From Melanocharis versteri (taxonomy: Eukaryota; Chordata; Aves; Passeriformes; Melanocharitidae), in assembly GCA_013397845.1 (NCBI GenBank), contig VZTG01005281.1, positions 779,593 to 843,592 of the forward strand: a stretch of 64,000 nucleotides of DNA, in the 5' to 3' direction. Within the stretch, counting starts at the first letter, position 1. Every line of letters begins with the position of its first letter. Made by a program: the position numbers and the translations under genes. Shown here piece by piece: positions 52,701-60,430 of this stretch. The notes under the pieces are model-generated. The model was not told where the DNA came from. It saw only the letters and a list, made by a program, of their open reading frames with translations, and did not search any database.

Positions 52701-55700
52701 CTCTGCTAGTTATTTTTGCAGAGAAGGGAGCGAAAGGAACAGAAAAGACCTCGAGGTACTTTCCATTACTCACCGTAAAGGTGAAGCAATGACATTGGTT
52801 GGCATCTCTGCATTAGCCGAAGCAGCAGCTGAATTGTCACAGTGCTGGTGTTCATGTCAGCCTGGCATGGGGTGGCTTCCTGCCATCCAGCCCTGCCCAC
52901 AGGCAGGGAAGCATCCTGGAAAGGCAGCCACAGCTGTAGTGCAGACAGGCTGCGAAGCCATGGGAGTGAGCCCTGCGGCATTGAGGGAAGAGCAGGTTGG
53001 TATTTGTTTGGTTTAAAACATTGTTTAGCTCTCCAGCTGGTTCAGGGAAGTGTGAATTTATCGTGGTCCTATTCAAATGAACACACAATATATGCAAAGT
53101 ACTCCGGCCACTTGGTAGCACTGTACATGCCCTTTGCTTTCTCACTTTGGATAGGTAGATTTGACTGCATGAGAAGCCCAGGACCTGCTCCTGGCCTTTT
53201 CTGCACCCAGGGTCAGCGATATTATTTTCCTTTATTTTTATCTGATGCCATTCCCTCTGGAACATGTTATTTTTCACCAAGTTAAAGTTCAAAATAAACC
53301 CCACTTCACATCCGAAAGTCTCATACCAAAAAAAAGATTCAACAGTCAACAAAATAAATCTAGGGAGGGAGGGAGGGAGGGAGAGAATTTTGCAGCCCTT
53401 ACATTCAGAAGACTGAGTTTCTATATGTATTTCCCTACCCCTTTTCAGATCCCTGGTAAAAAGTGTCAGCAAGGAGATACTTAGGAGCTTCATGCCATGA
53501 GGAACAGGCTCCATTTCCAGCCTGTGCTGGAAATTTCCCCCTGTGCCAACTGCTCTGTATGGTCCAGGAAGGCTCCTATTGCAGAGTATGCCCCCTTCTC
53601 AGTCCCATCAGGGCACACATAGCCAGTCTGATTGAGTGGCAGGACTTGTCTTGAATGTTGTAAAGATGCTGAGCAATTTTCTCATAATTACTTTTAATAG
53701 TCAGTGTCAGCTGTTTTTCTTAAGTTTTCTTCTACTTAATCTCCATGCCAGCAGAATCTACACAAAGGAACTTAAAGTTTGGATGGCTGGGTAAATGATT
53801 AATCATGAAAAAAAAGGAAAACGCGGAGAAGCCAGTCAGTAGTTAGTGAATGGCTTCTATGTGGTGAGCTCTATTTTTCTGTATCTGCCTGGGCTGAGAG
53901 GTTTTCTTCTGCAGCAGGGATGGTTGTTTCATATTTTATCCAAATGCATATGTCCTTTGCCATTAGCTGGTGGAGTCTGTTGGTGTATTTACTGGCAAAG
54001 ATCGCATTTTTTGCACCTGGGAAGACTACATGACCTGGCGTGCACATGTGTTTGTTTGCCTTTGCACACACAGTGCATGTTTGTGCAAAGGCTGCTGTGG
54101 TGCTGCAGCAAGCAATGGCTCCAGGGTCTGCACCTCAGCTCTGTTCCCAGGACTGGAATAGGTGTGATTCAGTCTTTCTATTCTTTTTTTTCTGCACTTT
54201 GTTATTTTGAAATTTCCTTCATCTGGTGTGCAAGGCAGCCTCCCCAGCCCAGCCCCGTGCTGCAGAGCTGCGGGCAGGCGTTCCCTGCACGGCAGGCTGC
54301 CAGCCACACGGGCAAGCAGACAGGAAGAGCCAGCGAGCTGTACAGCCAGCACCCACACCCACGGACATTCAAACTGCTCAAGCCAGCTCATCACTCTGCA
54401 GCCAGCCTGCCTCAGCTGCTTTTTATTTTACTAGGAAATGTCATGCTTTGACTCAGAGCTGGATGCTGTGGGGATGAGCTTTCCACGCATCCAGCTGGTC
54501 CCAGCCTGCCACTGCCATGCCAAATGTGCAGAGTGACTGCAAACCATGCTTTGCAAGGCGCTTGTGTGAGACACTGTCGGTGCTCTCTGTGGCTGCTTCC
54601 CCACGTCTTCAGCTGTGGTAGGCAGCAAACAGCTTTGTGTGGGGCCCCCCTGCGCCAGGCAAGCTCTCAGCACCTCAACAAGGCTTTGAAGATCACCATC
54701 CTGCCTTTCTGCTGGATGGGAAGATGCATCACCTTGCTGGTAGAAAAAACAGAGACACTAAATTTTGACAGCGAGTGCAGGGGCACAATGTGGCCTGTAT
54801 AGCAGCTCACTCTCCTTTAACCCCAGTGCACACCAGAGCTCCACTTCAAAATGCAGTTGGGTCAGACACTGATTTTCCAGCCTGCAGCAATGTGATGCTG
54901 CAGACTTCAAGTGCCTTGCTCCCCTAAGGAACCTTGCAGAACACTCAGTCTTTTGTTCAGTTATTTCTTCTGAAATTGTGTCTTTAACTTGGCTGCTGGT
55001 GGGTCTTGCCACCCCTGCAGGAGACCAGCACAGAGGCCCAGTGCCCAGCTAGGCACACTGTCCTCAGTCCTGCTCACTGGGACACATTCAGCCTAAGTGG
55101 CAGGAACGCAGCTTCTCTCTGTCACCTCTGCTGCCTCGGGGTGTAGGGACACCTCTGAGGCTACTTCCAAGAGGGAATCTGTGGTGCTCTGAGCACTTGC
55201 ACGGCTCCAATACTCAGCTGAAGAGTAAGGCTGATGTTTCTTTCCCCTATCCTCTCCTCTCACATGCAAGGAGAGGCAACTGAGCCTTAGGTTAGTGCAT
55301 GTTAAATACTCCTTTAGCGACCATTGGACTGGTACTTCCTGCCAGCCAGGAAGGCTGCTTTATTGCTTGGTACTTGCTTTGAGGCCTTGGCTCCATCCTC
55401 TGTGTGGGCTAAAATGACGCACCTCTAGCTTTCACTTTTGATAGCACTTTGGAACATCAGAGCTGATGCTGTGGCTTCCTCAAATGGTTATAAGTGTGGA
55501 GGTTGCTTGTCTATTTCTTCTGGATAAAGAATATTGCTTGTCTTAAAAGGGCCTTATGTTTTGGTCTCATCTTTGGTGAGGCAGCAGGGACGATCGGCCC
55601 CATCTCTCCATGGGATGCTTAAGACTAACCTTGTAGACATCAGAGAGCTGTGAAAGCTGTGATAAACATGCAGAAGAATCAAAAGGCTTTGCCTAGACTC

Positions 55701-56973
55701 AGTTACACAAGTTCTCATCCAATTTATCTGGAATGGTTTTAGCTTCTTTATGTCTTCTCTGTCTGATTTTTGCATTGGTGCTTTGTCCTGGGGGTTGTTA
55801 GTGCAGCTGAATCTGTGGCAGATGATATGTCAGGTGCTTCTCCAGTGCAGTGCTTATTTCCAGTGCACTGTCATGCACCATCATTACTGCGGTTTTCTCT
55901 TACATATAGCTCCTTATTCCCTTCATGGCAGTTTTACTTCCATCTTACCACCCCCATTTTGCTGGCTCACTACATTAAAATAAGTGTCTATCCTGGAAAT
56001 CAGCAGTGCCCACAGCTTTCTAACTGCAATGAGCTTTCTTTTGTAGCATTGAGTTTCTTCTCTGTAACAATTTTTTTCTCTTAGATATTCCAGCAAACAT
56101 GCCAATAAATTATTTAGTTCCTCCTTGTTAGTGGCGATTAGATCTCCCTTGTGCCAAATGAATGAAGCGCTGCAGTGAGCAACCTTCTCAGGGATATGTT
56201 AATAAAGCCATGATGCACATGCTTGTCTTCTCACAGTGCAATTGAATGTCTTCTTGCATATGAATAGTCCTGTACTCCAGGTACAAAATTATCAGTGCCC
56301 CAAACTGGTCTGTATCTTTCTGTTGCCTTGCAAAGACTTGCATACACTGTCTTGTGTTTTGATGTAGCCAAACTTCCTGGAAATATGCCTCTACCCTTTG
56401 GATAAATAGAAGAGTGTAGCTTCACTGGCAATGAGTCCAGTGGTGGTTTCCTTCCAGTGCTGTATTCACTCATACATTGCTTTTTAATATTGTGAAAGCT
56501 ACTGTGTTTTTTTCCATCTCTCTACGCAAGTAGGTGGGAGCCTCTGATAGCTGTTTGGCAGATGTTAACCAGAATCAGACATCCTAGCTCGAGCAGCAAC
56601 AGAAGGAAAATTCAGTGAACAAGAAATCAATACCAACAGCTGTAAGACACAGCAATGCACAGACATATATGAACCACTCAAAAAACTCACAGGAGAAAAG
56701 TGACATTCTCTGAGAGTAAAAGTAGTGATGTCTCTCATTCTTTAAGGCATTTTGATTTCTTATGTTTGCTGTTGCAAACATTAATTTCTGCTTTTTACAT
56801 TTTTTTACAACTTTTTCTTCTTGCTGCTTCCTTATAATTTGCTGCTGTTTTGAAAGACTGCATTTAAGCTGAAGGGTTTTTTTCTGTATTTTTATCTCCC
56901 TACTTTGTTCCCTGTTAAGCCAGAGAATGAGCAAGGTCGTAGAACTTCTCTAGAAAAGTTCACACGCAGCGTG
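1734..56973 (+). CDS. RGS6: RGS6 coding region, 14 exons joined, partial at both ends
   Basis: This is a regulator of G-protein signalling of the R7 subfamily. R7 proteins form obligate complexes with Gbeta5 through the GGL domain, are anchored by R7BP-type partners through DEP/DHEX, and speed GTP hydrolysis on Gi/o alpha subunits through the RGS box. The 14 exons listed separately splice into one open frame of 412 codons, all with GT donors and AG acceptors. RGS6 is preferred to RGS7 because of the linker ([19 protein letters not shown]), the segment [14 protein letters not shown], and the tail [18 protein letters not shown]7 differs there. From memory, full-length mammalian RGS6 is about 470-490 residues, so roughly 60 N-terminal residues and a short C-terminal exon are missing from the window. 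No promoter, start codon, stop codon or polyadenylation site of the gene is visible. Confidence 0.96.
1785..3200 (+). other. RGS6: RGS6 intron
   Basis: No coding signal. An imperfect (GATA/ATAGATAA)-rich patch lies near 2225-2262, and a perfect 9-bp hairpin lies at 2465-2486. The acceptor tract is pyrimidine-rich and ends in cacag at 3200. Confidence 0.7.
2465..2486. repeat. Perfect inverted repeat (9-bp stem, 4-nt loop)
   Basis: tatctctgt at 2465-2473 and acagagata at 2478-2486 are exact reverse complements separated by AAAA. No function is implied by the sequence alone. Confidence 0.8.
3201..3307 (+). CDS. RGS6: RGS6 exon: DEP domain, C-terminal half
   Basis: 107 nt (two bases of a Gly codon plus 35 codons), encoding [14 protein letters not shown], then [15 protein letters not shown], then TFYRFQ, the end of the DEP domain. 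It ends in phase 0 at CAG. The donor that keeps frame with the next exon is gttggt at 3308; a stronger-looking gtgagc lies 4 nt further on. Confidence 0.96.
4272..4288. repeat. Perfect inverted repeat (7-bp stem, 3-nt loop)
   Basis: ggagatc at 4272-4278 and gatctcc at 4282-4288 pair exactly around ACA. Confidence 0.8.
4381..4401. repeat. Perfect inverted repeat (9-bp stem, 3-nt loop)
   Basis: ctgtcgtgt at 4381-4389 and acacgacag at 4393-4401 pair exactly around AAG. Each arm contains a CpG, unusual in this AT-rich intron. Confidence 0.85.
5604..5655 (+). CDS. RGS6: RGS6 exon: DEP/DHEX junction ([17 protein letters not shown])
   Basis: 52 nt, 17 codons plus one base. The residues [17 protein letters not shown] are the invariant R7-family segment that links DEP to DHEX. 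The acceptor is tcttag and the donor is gtgaga at 5656. Confidence 0.96.
5656..8116 (+). other. RGS6: RGS6 intron
   Basis: No coding exon or known repeat family recognised. Only short homopolymer runs are seen (poly-T near 6488 and 7108). Confidence 0.65.
8117..8181 (+). CDS. RGS6: RGS6 exon: DHEX domain ([21 protein letters not shown])
   Basis: 65 nt, two bases finishing an Ala codon plus 21 codons. The peptide [19 protein letters not shown] is the DHEX start shared by RGS6 and RGS7. The acceptor is ctttag and the donor is gtaggt at 8182. Confidence 0.96.
8182..11165 (+). other. RGS6: RGS6 intron
   Basis: A TACAT pentanucleotide microsatellite lies at 8551-8574. The open frames near 8816-9445 have no recognisable product and overlap each other on both strands, so they are treated as chance. 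Nothing else is recognised. Confidence 0.65.
8551..8574. repeat. (TACAT)n microsatellite
   Basis: Four perfect TACAT units followed by a partial unit. Confidence 0.9.
11166..11242 (+). CDS. RGS6: RGS6 exon: DHEX domain ([20 protein letters not shown])
   Basis: 77 nt, 25 codons plus two bases of a Lys codon. It encodes [20 protein letters not shown] followed by AEAQV, a near-invariant helix of R7 proteins. The acceptor is gacag at 11165 and the donor is gtgagt at 11243. Confidence 0.96.
11243..14124 (+). other. RGS6: RGS6 intron
   Basis: No exon or known repeat recognised. The stretch 13100-13800 is GC-richer and carries a 154-codon open frame at 13349-13813 with no recognisable domain, judged to be chance. 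Confidence 0.65.
14125..14206 (+). CDS. RGS6: RGS6 exon: end of DHEX ([16 protein letters not shown])
   Basis: 82 nt, one base of a Lys codon plus 27 codons. It reads [20 protein letters not shown] then WDVHRPV, matching RGS6 in the basic stretch. The acceptor is tttcag at 14124 and the donor is gtaaaa at 14207. Confidence 0.96.
14207..14705 (+). other. RGS6: RGS6 intron (499 bp)
   Basis: Short AT-rich intron, with a long open frame running into the next exon that is a by-product of low stop density. No repeat seen. Confidence 0.7.
14706..14780 (+). CDS. RGS6: RGS6 exon: linker ([20 protein letters not shown])
   Basis: 75 nt, exactly 25 codons, phase 0 at both ends. [20 protein letters not shown] plus QKVKK is RGS6-type rather than RGS7-type. 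The donor is gtcagt at 14781. Confidence 0.95.
14781..16141 (+). other. RGS6: RGS6 intron
   Basis: Contains an antisense CR1 fragment at 15240-15495. Nothing else recognised. Confidence 0.7.
15240..15495 (-). repeat. CR1 LINE, 3'-end fragment, antisense to RGS6
   Basis: Read on the + strand it begins with 'catagaatca' and carries the antisense CR1 hallmarks 'ccctgggcagcc', 'ttgttccattgcttgata', 'cctaatatccagtctgaacc' and 'cttcttcttgtctcatc'. It is diverged, suggesting an old insertion. Confidence 0.85.
16142..16240 (+). CDS. RGS6: RGS6 exon: linker to GGL ([16 protein letters not shown])
   Basis: 99 nt, 33 codons, phase 0 at both ends. It encodes [20 protein letters not shown] then [13 protein letters not shown]. 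This linker is one of the best discriminators of RGS6 from its paralogues. The acceptor is ctcacag; the donor is gtaagt at 16241. Confidence 0.96.
16241..17281 (+). other. RGS6: RGS6 intron
   Basis: No exon, repeat or other signal recognised in this 1.0 kb stretch. Confidence 0.65.
17282..17343 (+). CDS. RGS6: RGS6 exon: GGL domain, first helix ([20 protein letters not shown])
   Basis: 62 nt, 20 codons plus two bases of a Ser codon. It encodes [20 protein letters not shown], the first helix of the G-gamma-like domain that binds Gbeta5. Mammalian RGS6, as I recall, has LNAQIDRH here. The acceptor is cctcag and the donor is gtgagt at 17344. Confidence 0.95.
17344..21699 (+). other. RGS6: RGS6 intron
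   Basis: Contains an antisense CR1 at 18670-18877. The AT-rich stretch around 18240-18560 has no repeat signature I recognise. The acceptor has a long, almost uninterrupted pyrimidine tract at 21661-21697. Confidence 0.7.
18670..18877 (-). repeat. CR1 LINE, 3'-end fragment, antisense to RGS6
   Basis: Read on the + strand: 'ttcatagaat', 'gttggaggggaccc', 'ggatcatcaagtccaacccc', 'ctgttccagtgctcaaacac' and 'ctctgggtgaaggactt'. It is a CR1 3' end of a subfamily with the longer 'ccctgagaattgcaccctg' segment. Confidence 0.88.
21700..21810 (+). CDS. RGS6: RGS6 exon: GGL domain, second helix and NPW motif
   Basis: 111 nt: one base, 36 codons, two bases. It encodes [20 protein letters not shown] then [16 protein letters not shown]. 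The NPW at 21764-21772 is the conserved end of the G-gamma-like fold that packs on Gbeta5. Both ends have the same phase (AG| before and after), so skipping removes exactly 37 residues in frame. RGS6 isoforms with an incomplete GGL domain are known in human. The donor is gtaaaa at 21811. Confidence 0.96.
21811..25045 (+). other. RGS6: RGS6 intron
   Basis: No exon or repeat recognised. Overlapping open frames of 110-125 codons near 22388-22778 and 23468-23842 have no recognisable product. Confidence 0.65.
25046..25171 (+). CDS. RGS6: RGS6 exon: GGL-RGS linker and start of RGS box
   Basis: 126 nt: one base, 41 codons, two bases. It encodes [20 protein letters not shown] followed by [20 protein letters not shown] and L. 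The SEN at 25158-25166 contains the Glu-Asn pair that contacts the G-alpha switch regions in RGS4-type structures. The donor is gtgaaa at 25172. Confidence 0.96.
27480..27519. repeat. Tandem duplication of a 20-bp unit
   Basis: The unit tcttgggagtatcagtcgga is followed directly by tcttgggagtatcaatagga and then by a partial third start (tcttg). The two copies differ at two positions. Confidence 0.85.
27690..27885 (+). repeat. Old CR1/L3-like LINE 3' end (tentative)
   Basis: The 3' part reads 'ctagactcgatgacctccc', 'ggatcaccttccagctctg', 'ttctgcgttctaataaa'. This resembles the 3' end of ancient CR1/L3 elements (actagatgacct... ccttccagctct... ttctatga). The 5' boundary is a guess. Confidence 0.5.
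28420..29540. promoter_or_regulatory. Probable CpG island interrupted by the assembly gap
   Basis: About 10 CpGs fall in the 180 bases before the gap and about 22 in the 210 bases after it, against a CpG-poor intron on both sides. A GC box (gggcgg) is at 29386-29391. Such islands often mark promoters or enhancers and are often dropped from avian assemblies. No transcript can be shown from sequence. Confidence 0.55.
28599..29263. other. Assembly gap (665 N)
   Basis: An unbroken run of N. Any translated frame spanning it is meaningless. Confidence 1.
31935..32075. promoter_or_regulatory. Small CpG cluster with CTCF-like motif
   Basis: About a dozen CpGs in 140 bases. At 32018-32035 the sequence ctgcccagcagagggagc resembles the CTCF core (CCASYAGRGGGC), with one clear mismatch (A for C near the end). 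This is pattern matching only. Confidence 0.35.
33133..33319 (+). CDS. RGS6: RGS6 exon: RGS box, central part
   Basis: 187 nt: one base of an Arg codon plus 62 codons. It encodes [40 protein letters not shown] and [20 protein letters not shown] then AQ. Asn at 33242-33244 (SAIN) corresponds to the catalytic Asn128 of RGS4, which positions the G-alpha glutamine. The usual Pro before SAIN is replaced by Gln (33230-33232). The frame requires the second of two closely spaced AGs as acceptor. The donor is gttagt at 33320. Confidence 0.96.
37262..37488 (-). repeat. CR1 LINE, 3'-end fragment, antisense to RGS6
   Basis: Read on the + strand: 'cacctttaaagttcatctag', 'acatcttcaactagattagg', 'ccttgaatgtttccagagat', 'ggggcatccacca' and 'cattgtaaaaactttcttcc'. 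These follow the antisense CR1 3' end closely, with moderate divergence. Confidence 0.9.
42375..43690 (-). mobile_element. CR1 LINE, 5'-truncated, with decayed reverse-transcriptase frame
   Basis: This is the longest CR1 copy in the window (about 1.3 kb). On the minus strand it runs from MEQIIL (near 43684) through [47 protein letters not shown] and [12 protein letters not shown] to [19 protein letters not shown], then the 3' UTR. These are CR1 ORF2 reverse-transcriptase motifs; the usual FADD catalytic box reads FTDD. An in-frame TAA (minus strand, 43520-43522) breaks the frame just before YLDF. The endonuclease and ORF1 are absent, so it cannot be autonomous. Confidence 0.93.
45841..45876. 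repeat. Perfect inverted repeat (12-bp stem, 12-nt loop)
   Basis: tttttttccacc at 45841-45852 pairs exactly with ggtggaaaaaaa at 45865-45876. Confidence 0.8.
49112..49201 (+). CDS. RGS6: RGS6 exon: end of RGS box ([20 protein letters not shown])
   Basis: 90 nt, 30 codons, phase 0 at both ends. It encodes [20 protein letters not shown] then [10 protein letters not shown]. Asp-Ser at 49139-49144 and Arg at 49151-49153 correspond to the RGS4 residues D163, S164 and R167 that contact G-alpha switch I. The acceptor is ccacag; the donor is gtatct at 49202. The exon is CpG-rich (gcgcgc near 49148). Confidence 0.96.
49202..56919 (+). other. RGS6: RGS6 intron (7.7 kb)
   Basis: Holds a GGGA microsatellite at 53363-53384 and GC-richer patches around 52000-53000 and 54200-55200. 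Long open frames at 52852-53514 (minus, 220 codons), 53846-54451 and 50223-50729 have no recognisable domain. No additional RGS6 exon was identified. Confidence 0.65.
53363..53384. repeat. (GGGA)n microsatellite
   Basis: Five GGGA units followed by a GA tail. Confidence 0.9.
56920..56973 (+). CDS. RGS6: RGS6 exon: C-terminal tail cassette ([18 protein letters not shown])
   Basis: 54 nt, 18 codons, phase 0 at both ends, encoding [18 protein letters not shown]. Mammalian RGS6, as I recall, has [18 protein letters not shown] in its longer isoform, and other isoforms omit it. Because the previous exon ends in phase 0, skipping preserves frame. The acceptor is gttaag, weaker than its neighbours. 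The donor is gtaagt at 56974. Confidence 0.95.
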
Positions 56974-57774
56974 GTAAGTTCCTTTTCTTTTCCCTCCTCC
57001 CTTTCCTCAGAACTTCATTTTCAGCTGGGGGAAATGTGAATGCTTGACTTTTTATTTCATCCTTTATTTTTGCAGCTAGCATCTTTGCAGCTTCTCTCTT
57101 GATACTGTAGCTCATCTAAATAGTAGCTCTAAAGAAGGGGCTGGGGGTGGGGGGAGAAATGGCATAATGCTCATTCTAGCTTATCATCATTGCAAAAGCA
57201 AATTGATTTTTGTCCAGAATTAAATGCAAAGTTGCCTTTTTGCTACGTTCCCACTACAGTATTTGTTGTGGCTTTTCCTTACACAGTGAAGTAGAAGAGC
57301 ATGGTTCTCATAGCTCCATTGCAGCAGTATCCATACGGTTCCATAGTGCATGGATAATGATACCGCCACATACATATCCACCCACGGCGCTGCAGCCGCT
57401 TCCTCCGCTGCCCCCATCTGTCAGTGCTCATGGAAATAGTGATGTGCGATACCCTTTGCCTCCTTCATGATACCGATGCCGGAAAAGGAGCACAGTCACA
57501 GCAAGAAACATGACACTGCTAAACCTTTTAGACAAGGGGACAGTGGGACCTCAAGGGCAGCGGGCAGATGTCCTCCCTCTTTTGTCCTTCATCAGTCTCC
57601 AACCTCCAGCCGGTCTGTCCGGAGCTTGGGAAAGACCTGCTTGCCCCACTCGCTTTCAGGGATCTGTCTATGCAGCAATTTTTCTACAGAACAGGAAAAG
57701 CAGGGAGAGGGGGCAAGACCAGAGGCAGATACTGCAAGTGGAGTGGAGTAGTAGGGATCCTGGACAGCACAGGC

Positions 57775-58346
57775 TGTGTTTTGAGCTGCATCAAAAGCAG
57801 TGTGACCAACAGGTTGTGAAAGGGGATTCTGCCCTTCTACTCCACTCTCATGAGACCCCACCTGGAGTGTTGCATCCAGGACAGGAAAGACATTGATCAA
57901 ATCCAGAGGAGGACCACAAAGTTGATTAGAGGGATAGAGTACCTCTTCTACAAGGAAAGGCTGAGAAAATTGGGTTTGTTCAGTCTGGAAAAGTGAAGGC
58001 GTTGGAGTTACCTAATTGTGGCCATCCAGTACCTGAAGGGAGCCTACAGGAAAGACCAAGAGGGACTTTTTACAAGAGCACGTTGTGACAGGACAAGGGC
58101 AAATGAATTCAAACTAAAACAGAGTAGATTTAGATATTAGGAAAAAATCTTTACTGTGAGGGTGGTGAGGCACTGGAACAGGCTACCCAGAGACGCTACG
58201 GATGCTCCATCCCAGGAGGTGTTCAAGGGCAGGCTGGATGGAGCTCTGAGCAACCTGGTCTAGTGAAAGGTGTCCCTGCCTGTGACAGGGGGGTGGAACT
58301 AGATGATCTTTAAGGCTGCCACTCAAAGCATTCTACGATATTCTTG
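57775..58346 (+). repeat. CR1 LINE, 3' fragment (end of ORF2 and 3' UTR)
   Basis: Sense CR1 hallmarks in order: 'gctgcatcaaaagcagtgtg', 'ggagtgttgcatccag', 'caaatccagaggaggaccac', 'gaaaggctgagaaaattggg', 'tggccatccagtacctgaag', 'aggctggatggagctctgag', 'gtggaactagatgatcttta' and a terminal 'attctacgatattctt'. Same orientation as RGS6. Confidence 0.93.
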
Positions 58347-58402
58347 CTTGTGCGTGTATATATGTATATTTATATGTACACTACATACACACACACGGCA
58401 TA
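58346..58402. repeat. TG/TA-rich simple sequence next to CR1 3' end
   Basis: Alternating purine-pyrimidine tract (tgtgcgtgtatatatgta, then acatacacacacac) immediately after the CR1 terminus. CR1 elements end in short microsatellite-like tails, so part may derive from it. Confidence 0.7.
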
Positions 58403-59691
58403 TAAATATAGCACCTTCGTACATACTGAGAGAAACAGGAAGCTGTGCAGGTAAGTGTGAGCTGCTGTAGAGCAAAGAAGCTGAGAGCGGTTCTTCCTGA
58501 CACTGCTGTGCTACTGCACAAGCAAACCCAAATGTAACATACAAGGCTTTGTGGTACATCCACTGGCAGACTTCCTGGGGAATGTATTTATATAGCTAAT
58601 GCATATGCACACATTTAAAATATGTTGATACAAAATATATCACTATGCCCATCTGCATATTTACTACTTTCTAAGAGTCTGCCAGGGAGAGGAGTAGGAA
58701 AGATTTTTTTTTTTTAAACAAACTATGCAGAAATATTTACACCGAGTGGTAAATTCTGCTCCCAGATTTGCCAAGTACGTGGAAGAGTAACTCTCACTTT
58801 ACTAGACTGGCTGGGTTTATAGTTGCAGAGCCAAGGATGGGTTTTTCTCTTGCATTTGATTTGAACGGTAATTTGACAAGCTAAGTTTGGGATGCTATGA
58901 TTAGAATGTAAGTGGCTGTAAAGAAAATGGTTGTAGGTTGGTCAGCACTTTAGTTCATTTTTGTCTTACTGGCTAGCATGCTGTAAATATTTTCTTTAAT
59001 TTCTCTTAATACAGATATAAAATGGCATCTTCTGATGGCATGGTAGCTGCCAGAACTAGGAAGGGTCTGAATTTTTTATACTTTGTCTTATGGCAGTTTG
59101 TCATTGCCATCAGATGAGAAAATAGTCACTACATTGACATGTCATAATGTCCTCAGAGGACGGCATTACCAAAGTGAGAACTTTATGGCATACTCTGGGG
59201 ACTGAATTAAGACAAAGTTAATTCTGTATGCTCTAGTTCTCCAAAATGCACTGCAGCTTCCTGACTGTGTAGGAGTGGAGCAATTCAGCAGTCCATACTT
59301 CCAGACCTCCACTGTGCTTTAGTGATTGCTCATTACAGGATCACATATTCAAGCTGGCCCTGCACAGGCGTGATGAAGTTAAGTGTATGCTTAAGGTTTG
59401 GCTGGAACAGACCCCCAGTTTGTGTCTCTTCGAGGGAGGAGCACTGAGCCTATTTTGCAAGCAGATTAATATGAGGTCACATTTCCAGTGATGGCTGTAA
59501 GAGAAATCTCAAAAACCGTAAGGGCTAAAAGTTTATTTGCCTTAAGGAGCCGTAATTGAAGTGGTCTCCCAGATTGCCTGTGGATTTGGGCCACCTCCAG
59601 ACTGTGCTTCTCTGTTTGGCACTGGGAGGGCCAGTAGACCCCTGGGAAAATTTTCAGATTTGGCTTTAGCATGTGACCCAGCATTTTGGAA

Positions 59692-60430
59692 AATCACAGA
59701 ATCACAGAATAGTTACATTTGGAAGGGACCTCTGGAGATCACCTAATCCAATTCTCCTGCTTAGGCAGGGTCACCTACAGCAAGTTACACAGGAATGTGT
59801 CCGGGTGGATTTGGACTGTCTCCAAAGAGAGACTCCACAGCCTCCCTGGGCAGCCTATTCCAGTGCTCTGCCACCCTCAGTGTAAAGAAGTTTATGGGAC
59901 ACAAGTCTGCTTAGACAATCTCTAACCCAGCACTCTATGTCCAAGGGGAAGTCTTCCTTTCTCCAGCCTTCCTCTCTTACCTCGAGAGTCTGGGATTCCC
60001 AACCTCAGCACTAAAAACTGAGGCATTCAGTAATCGGGCCTTCTCTGTGTCTTCTGTCACCAGGACATGCATCTGATTCAGCTGCAGCCCCACATTTTAC
60101 CAAATTTTCCTTTTGCTGCTGATGTGCTTGTAGAAACCCTTGTTGTCCTTCATATCCCTTGCCAGACTTAATTCCAAATGGGTTTTGGCCTTCTTTGTCA
60201 CATCCCTACATACACTGACTGTTCCTTTAGTCCTCTCACGCGGCCAGTTCCTTTTTCCACATCCCAGAATCTGTTTGAGATTTGCTAGAAGCTCCCTGCT
60301 CATCCAAAGGGGTCTCCGTCCCCCTTTGCGTGATTTCTTGCTCATGGCAATACACCGGTCTTGAGCTTGGAAGAAGTGATTTTTGAATATTGACCGGCTC
60401 TCTTGGACCCCCTTTCTTCTAGAGCCCTTC
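59692..60430 (-). mobile_element. CR1 LINE, internally deleted or composite copy, antisense to RGS6
   Basis: The + strand start 59692-59895 is an antisense CR1 3' end ('aatcacagaatcacagaa', 'ttggaagggacctctggaga', 'ctccctgggcagcctattcc'). From about 59960 to 60430 the minus strand instead encodes the ORF2 stretch between endonuclease and reverse transcriptase: KSRKGGRRPLWMSRELLANL, KKAKTHLELSLARDMKDNKG, FYKHISSKRK, and in a second frame TEDTEKARLLNASVFSAE. The reverse-transcriptase core and most of the 3' UTR between these parts are missing. Confidence 0.85.

Noticed and set aside
52852..53514. 220-codon open frame on the minus strand, the longest uninterrupted one outside the gap
   Set aside because: No recognisable domain. 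It overlaps a GGGA microsatellite and open frames on the other strand, and lies inside an RGS6 intron. Probably a chance frame in GC-richer DNA.
53846..54451. 201-codon + strand open frame, hydrophobic at the start
   Set aside because: Composition is Cys/Leu/His-rich and unlike a known protein; no splice or promoter context. The hydrophobic start is not enough to call a signal peptide.
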